Shown here: positions 33,263 to 35,923 of the stretch, in pieces
Layout of the letters: the number at the start of each line of letters is the position of its first letter
How positions within the stretch are numbered: the stretch's first letter is position 1
Assembly (NCBI GenBank): GCA_029287615.1
Contig: JARFQV010000018.1
Location: 1 to 35,923 of the forward strand
DNA from: Pseudomonadota bacterium
Lineage (GTDB): Bacteria > Pseudomonadota > Gammaproteobacteria > UBA9214
Length of the DNA: 35,923 bases
Reading direction: 5' to 3'
Notes under the pieces: generated by a model
Seen by the model: the letters and a program-made list of their open reading frames with translations, nothing else
Told to the model about the DNA's origin: nothing
Databases searched by the model: none
Position numbers and translations under genes: made by a program

Positions 33263-34222
33263 ATGAAAAAGTTACAAATCTGCATTCTCGGTGGTACCGG
33301 CTTCGTCGGCCGCCACCTGGTCAACCGCCTCACGGCCGATGGACACAGGCTGCGTGTACTGACCAGGAGACGCGAGCGCCACCGGCCCCTGACCGTCAAT
33401 CCCCTGGTGACCCTCATCGAGGCAGATATCCATGACGAGGCCAGCCTGCAAAGGCACTTCCTGAACGCTGACGTCATCATCAACCTGGTCGGTATCCTGA
33501 ACCAGAGTAGCAGGGATCACGGCAGCTTCCGCAACATACACGTCGATCTGAGCCGAAAGGTAATTCAGGCAGCAACGCAAACCGGTGCTTCGCGCCTGTT
33601 GCACATGAGTGCACTGAATGCATCTCCCGACGAAGACAAGAGTCTGTATCTGCGCACCAAGGGAGAGGCGGAAGATCTGGTGCATTCGGCGGAAGGACTC
33701 GCGGTTACCAGCTTCAGACCCTCCGTAATCTTTGGCGCCGATGACAGTTTCTTCAATCGCTTCGCCACCTTGCTCAAGCTGAGCCCGCTGTTTTTTCCCC
33801 TGGCCTGTCCCGATTCCCGGTTCGCACCGGTATACGTTGTCGACGTCGCCGAAGCCTTCGCCCGATCGCTGGCTGATGATGGCACCATCGGTCGCCGCCT
33901 CGAACTCTGCGGACCGGAAATCTTCACCCTGAAGGAACTCGTCGAATACACCGGAAAGCTCACTGGCCGCAAATGCATGATAACGGGCCTGTCTCCTTCA
34001 CTATCGCGTTTCCAGGCCCGTGTATTCCAGCACCTGCCAGGCAGGCCATTCACCATGGACAACTACCATTCGCTGCAGAAAGACAGCGTCTGCCGGCATT
34101 CCTGTCTGGAAGACATGGGTATTCACCCTGCCTCCATTGCGAGCATAATTCCGGCCAGCCTGGGATCGGACAACCGGCATCATCGCTATGCACGGTTTCG
34201 CAGGCACTCGCGACGCAGCTGA
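33263..34222 (+). CDS. NDUFA9-like atypical SDR (NAD(P)-binding)
   Basis: The 319-residue protein begins with a Rossmann dinucleotide-binding motif GGTGFVGRH at 10-18. The rest matches atypical short-chain dehydrogenases related to the complex I subunit NDUFA9: VIINLVGILNQ near 75-85, HMSALNASPD, YLRTKGEAEDLV and FAPVYVVDVAEAF. The usual catalytic YxxxK is replaced by the Y-x-R-T-K form seen in this group. In bacteria these proteins are linked to quinone or respiratory biogenesis, but a defined reaction is lacking. It reads in the same direction as slt and cca with gaps of 245 and 150 nt, so it is probably its own transcript. Confidence 0.85.
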   Translation: MKKLQICILGGTGFVGRHLVNRLTADGHRLRVLTRRRERHRPLTVNPLVTLIEADIHDEASLQRHFLNADVIINLVGILNQSSRDHGSFRNIHVDLSRKVIQAATQTGASRLLHMSALNASPDEDKSLYLRTKGEAEDLVHSAEGLAVTSFRPSVIFGADDSFFNRFATLLKLSPLFFPLACPDSRFAPVYVVDVAEAFARSLADDGTIGRRLELCGPEIFTLKELVEYTGKLTGRKCMITGLSPSLSRFQARVFQHLPGRPFTMDNYHSLQKDSVCRHSCLEDMGIHPASIASIIPASLGSDNRHHRYARFRRHSRRS

Positions 34223-34347
34223 TGTTTCGACTGACATTGCCCTTAAGATTAATCCGGATCATTACTGGTGGATCACCACCATGAGACTGCAGAAAAGTGA
34301 CAAAACGACAGGATCAGACCCTTTCCGGGTGGCAGTACCTGTCCTGC

Positions 34348-34364
34348 TGAGAGAACCGGGCTAG
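34348..34364 (+). repeat. Degenerate half copy of the type A palindrome upstream of cca
   Basis: TGAGAGAACCGGGCTAG matches the right arm of the cls/kinase palindrome (TGAGAAATACGGGCTAG) at 14 of 17 positions, including the terminal CGGGCTAG. No matching left arm is present. It ends 8 nt before the cca start codon. It could be a decayed repeat; chance similarity cannot be excluded. Confidence 0.35.
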
Positions 34365-34372
34365 CCGTTGTC

Positions 34373-35650
34373 ATGGAGATCTATCTGGTTGGTGGCGCAG
34401 TGCGTGACAGCCTCCTCGGACTGCCTGTTCACGAACGGGACTGGCTCGTGGTGGGCGCAACACCCGAAGAATTGCTGGCCATGGGATACAAGCCGGTAGG
34501 CAGGGAGTTCCCGGTGTTTTTACATCCTGAAACCCGGGACGAGTATGCCCTCGCACGCACCGAACGCAAGACCGGTCCCGGCTACACCGGTTTTACCGTG
34601 CACGCCGATCAGGACGTCACCCTGGAAGATGACCTGAAACGCAGGGACCTCACCATCAATGCCATGGCCAAGGCCGAAGACGGGACACTCATCGATCCCT
34701 ACGGTGGCGAGGAAGACTTGCGTAACGGCCTGTTACGCCACATATCGCCGGCCTTCGTGGAAGACCCGGTTCGCATCCTGCGGGTAGCGCGTTTTGCCGC
34801 ACGCTTCGGACGCTGGGGATTCAGGGTCGCCCATGGTACCAACCGTCTTATGAAGCAGATGGTTGAAAATGGTGAAGTGGACCACCTGGTACCGGAGCGC
34901 GTCTGGTCGGAGCTGGTCAAGGCCCTGTCCGAACCGGATCCGGTCCGCTTCTTCCATGTTTTACAGGCTTGCTCGGCCCTCTCGCGCCTGTTTCCCGAGA
35001 TTGAACGATTGTACGGGGGCACGGAATCGGCTCCCGGAAGACACTCCACTCGATGCGCATCGGACTCTGTGGCAGAAACACACAAGAACATCCACGGCAC
35101 TGTGTACCCGGAAAACCATGCCCTGCACGTACTATCAATCGCATCTGAACGATACGAGGACCCACGGGTGCGATTCGCTGCCCTGCTGCACAACCTCTGC
35201 GATGAAGGTGAGTCGAAGTTGGAAACAGACGCGGCAAAATGCCGTACCCGGGTGGTTGAGGAGATCTGCGCACGCCTCAAGGCCCCGAATGATTACCGGG
35301 AACTGGCCCTGCTGGCGGCAGGGCATTGCGAATCCTGCCACCAGGCACTCGACACCACGCCGGAGATCCTGCTCGACTCCCTGCATTCACTCGACGCATA
35401 TCGCCGCCCGGACCGCTTCAGACGCCTCCTGCAGGTCTGCCACGCCTCGCATGTTTCCTGTCATGAGGATGACGATGACTACCCGCAGGCCGGATTGCTC
35501 CTGGCGGCCCTGGATGCGACTGCTGCGATCGGTGTCGGCGATCTTGTCTCGCTCGGGAAGGCGGGGAGCGAAATCTCGCAGGCACTGCGCCAGCGGCGCA
35601 TCGAGGCAATCAGCAAGCTCCGGGAAAACCCTGATTTCAGCAATCACTGA
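34373..35650 (+). CDS. cca: CCA-adding tRNA nucleotidyltransferase, with a degraded HD domain
   Basis: The 425-residue enzyme adds or repairs the 3' CCA end of tRNAs. It has the class II nucleotidyltransferase motif GGAVRD at 7-12. The first catalytic carboxylate is Glu21 rather than the Asp21 of E. coli, with Asp23 kept (ERD). The nucleotide-selecting RRDLTINAMA follows at 90-99, with the neck region after it. The C-terminal half corresponds to the HD phosphohydrolase of E. coli Cca, but the HD pair reads His273-Asn274 and the downstream His-rich metal segment is missing. Only His249 of the first motif is kept. A Ser/Thr-rich insert lies at about 215-245. The nucleotidyltransferase is probably active and the phosphatase probably not. 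Confidence 0.94.
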   Translation: MEIYLVGGAVRDSLLGLPVHERDWLVVGATPEELLAMGYKPVGREFPVFLHPETRDEYALARTERKTGPGYTGFTVHADQDVTLEDDLKRRDLTINAMAKAEDGTLIDPYGGEEDLRNGLLRHISPAFVEDPVRILRVARFAARFGRWGFRVAHGTNRLMKQMVENGEVDHLVPERVWSELVKALSEPDPVRFFHVLQACSALSRLFPEIERLYGGTESAPGRHSTRCASDSVAETHKNIHGTVYPENHALHVLSIASERYEDPRVRFAALLHNLCDEGESKLETDAAKCRTRVVEEICARLKAPNDYRELALLAAGHCESCHQALDTTPEILLDSLHSLDAYRRPDRFRRLLQVCHASHVSCHEDDDDYPQAGLLLAALDATAAIGVGDLVSLGKAGSEISQALRQRRIEAISKLRENPDFSNH

Positions 35651-35652
35651 TC

Positions 35653-35669
35653 CCCGGTTGTTAACCGGG
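35653..35669. terminator. Hairpin between cca and the convergent partial gene
   Basis: CCCGGTT-GTT-AACCGGG is a perfect 7-bp stem with a 3-nt loop, filling most of the 27-nt gap between the two convergent stops. There is no T run on either side, so it would be a weak intrinsic terminator. The position suggests a bidirectional one. Confidence 0.4.
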
Positions 35670-35677
35670 TCGCAGCA

Positions 35678-35923
35678 TCACTTGCCCGTAATTGTTTTTG
35701 CCAGTGCCTGCACCATCGGGACCAGCTCCTTCTGCTTCAGGCGCTTTGCAGCCTCGTCCGGCGATACCCACTCGCGGCCACGATGGCGCGCTACCCATTG
35801 CACCTCGGACCCTATGGCCGAGACCTCCAATGCTGAAACATCAACGCACCAGTAAGCCACACACTTTTCAAAGTAAGACGATCCGAGGATAGTGCGAGTC
35901 TCCTCAGAGTCCAGGCGGGCCGC
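35678..35923 (-). CDS. Unidentified protein, 3' part only
   Basis: An open frame without stops enters from the right edge and ends at a TGA at 35678-35680. The 81 visible residues include LDSEETRTILGSSYFEKC, a Trp/Cys-containing WCVDVSALEV strand-like section and an end with REWVSPDEAAKRLKQKELVPMVQALAKTITGK. The frame can start internally at a GTG at 35860, but the open sequence beyond it, with good amino-acid character, suggests the gene begins outside the window. I recognise no family. There is no membrane helix in the visible part. Confidence 0.55.
   Translation of the reverse strand, partial: AARLDSEETRTILGSSYFEKCVAYWCVDVSALEVSAIGSEVQWVARHRGREWVSPDEAAKRLKQKELVPMVQALAKTITGK

Noticed and set aside
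34280-34363. 27-codon frame and a GACAAAACGACAGGATCAGACCC segment-like pattern before cca
   Set aside because: The short stretch faintly recalls REP sequences tied to transposases in some gammaproteobacteria, but a single degenerate copy is not enough to call it.

Overview
The window looks like a chromosomal segment of a sulfur-oxidising gammaproteobacterium. The main reason is the cluster sat-aprB-aprA (minus strand, about 24.7-28.5 kb), which encodes the cytoplasmic route from sulfite through APS to sulfate with ATP formation. The gene types (Bat operon, MCE/Mla-type lipid transport with a PqiC-like lipoprotein, MipA/OmpV porin, Slt-type transglycosylase, gammaproteobacterial-type Cca) and the moderately high GC fit a Chromatiales-like organism. 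This placement is inference from gene content; there is no rRNA in the window.

Layout from left to right. (1) Position 1-3.1 kb: the 5' end of a probable DUF302 gene, then purC (minus) divergent from an overlapping purE-purK pair (plus). (2) 3.2-11.6 kb: a minus-strand operon-like run yfdX-like, moxR, DUF58, DUF4381, batA, a batB/batC fusion, batD. This is the aerotolerance/Bat type of MoxR-VWA envelope system. (3) 11.7-13.2 kb: a cardiolipin synthase. (4) 13.3-15.8 kb: a minus-strand unit of a small membrane protein, an OmpR-family regulator and a HAMP histidine kinase. (5) 16.1-20.4 kb: a CBS-domain protein and a four-gene MCE lipid-transport operon (STAS-permease, ATPase, MCE protein, lipoprotein). 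(6) 20.7-23.2 kb: single envelope genes, namely MipA/OmpV, an unlisted 36-residue membrane peptide, an unrecognised protein and a SYLF-domain protein. (7) 23.5-31.0 kb: YkgJ-type cysteine-cluster protein, aprA, aprB, sat, a TauE/SafE exporter and a succinate-semialdehyde-type dehydrogenase, all on the minus strand. (8) 31.1-35.9 kb: slt, an NDUFA9-like SDR, cca, and the 3' part of an unidentified gene.

Most genes are ordinary housekeeping or envelope genes. The least explained structure is a family of palindromes sitting at gene ends. A perfect 19-bp-arm palindrome lies between cls and the kinase and contains both stop codons. A related copy closes the MCE operon. A third copy is interrupted or nested with another palindrome between the response regulator and the kinase. 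A degenerate half copy precedes cca. A second palindrome type with a CTGTTAACA core occurs as a 52-bp element between divergent genes and as a 16-bp element inside the last kinase codons. Other points of note: the HD phosphohydrolase site of Cca is degraded (His-Asn), sat-aprBA lacks both aprM and qmo nearby, and batB and batC are fused with a long Gln/Ser/Gly/Asp-rich tail.

No tRNA, rRNA, CRISPR array, transposase or prophage gene was seen.
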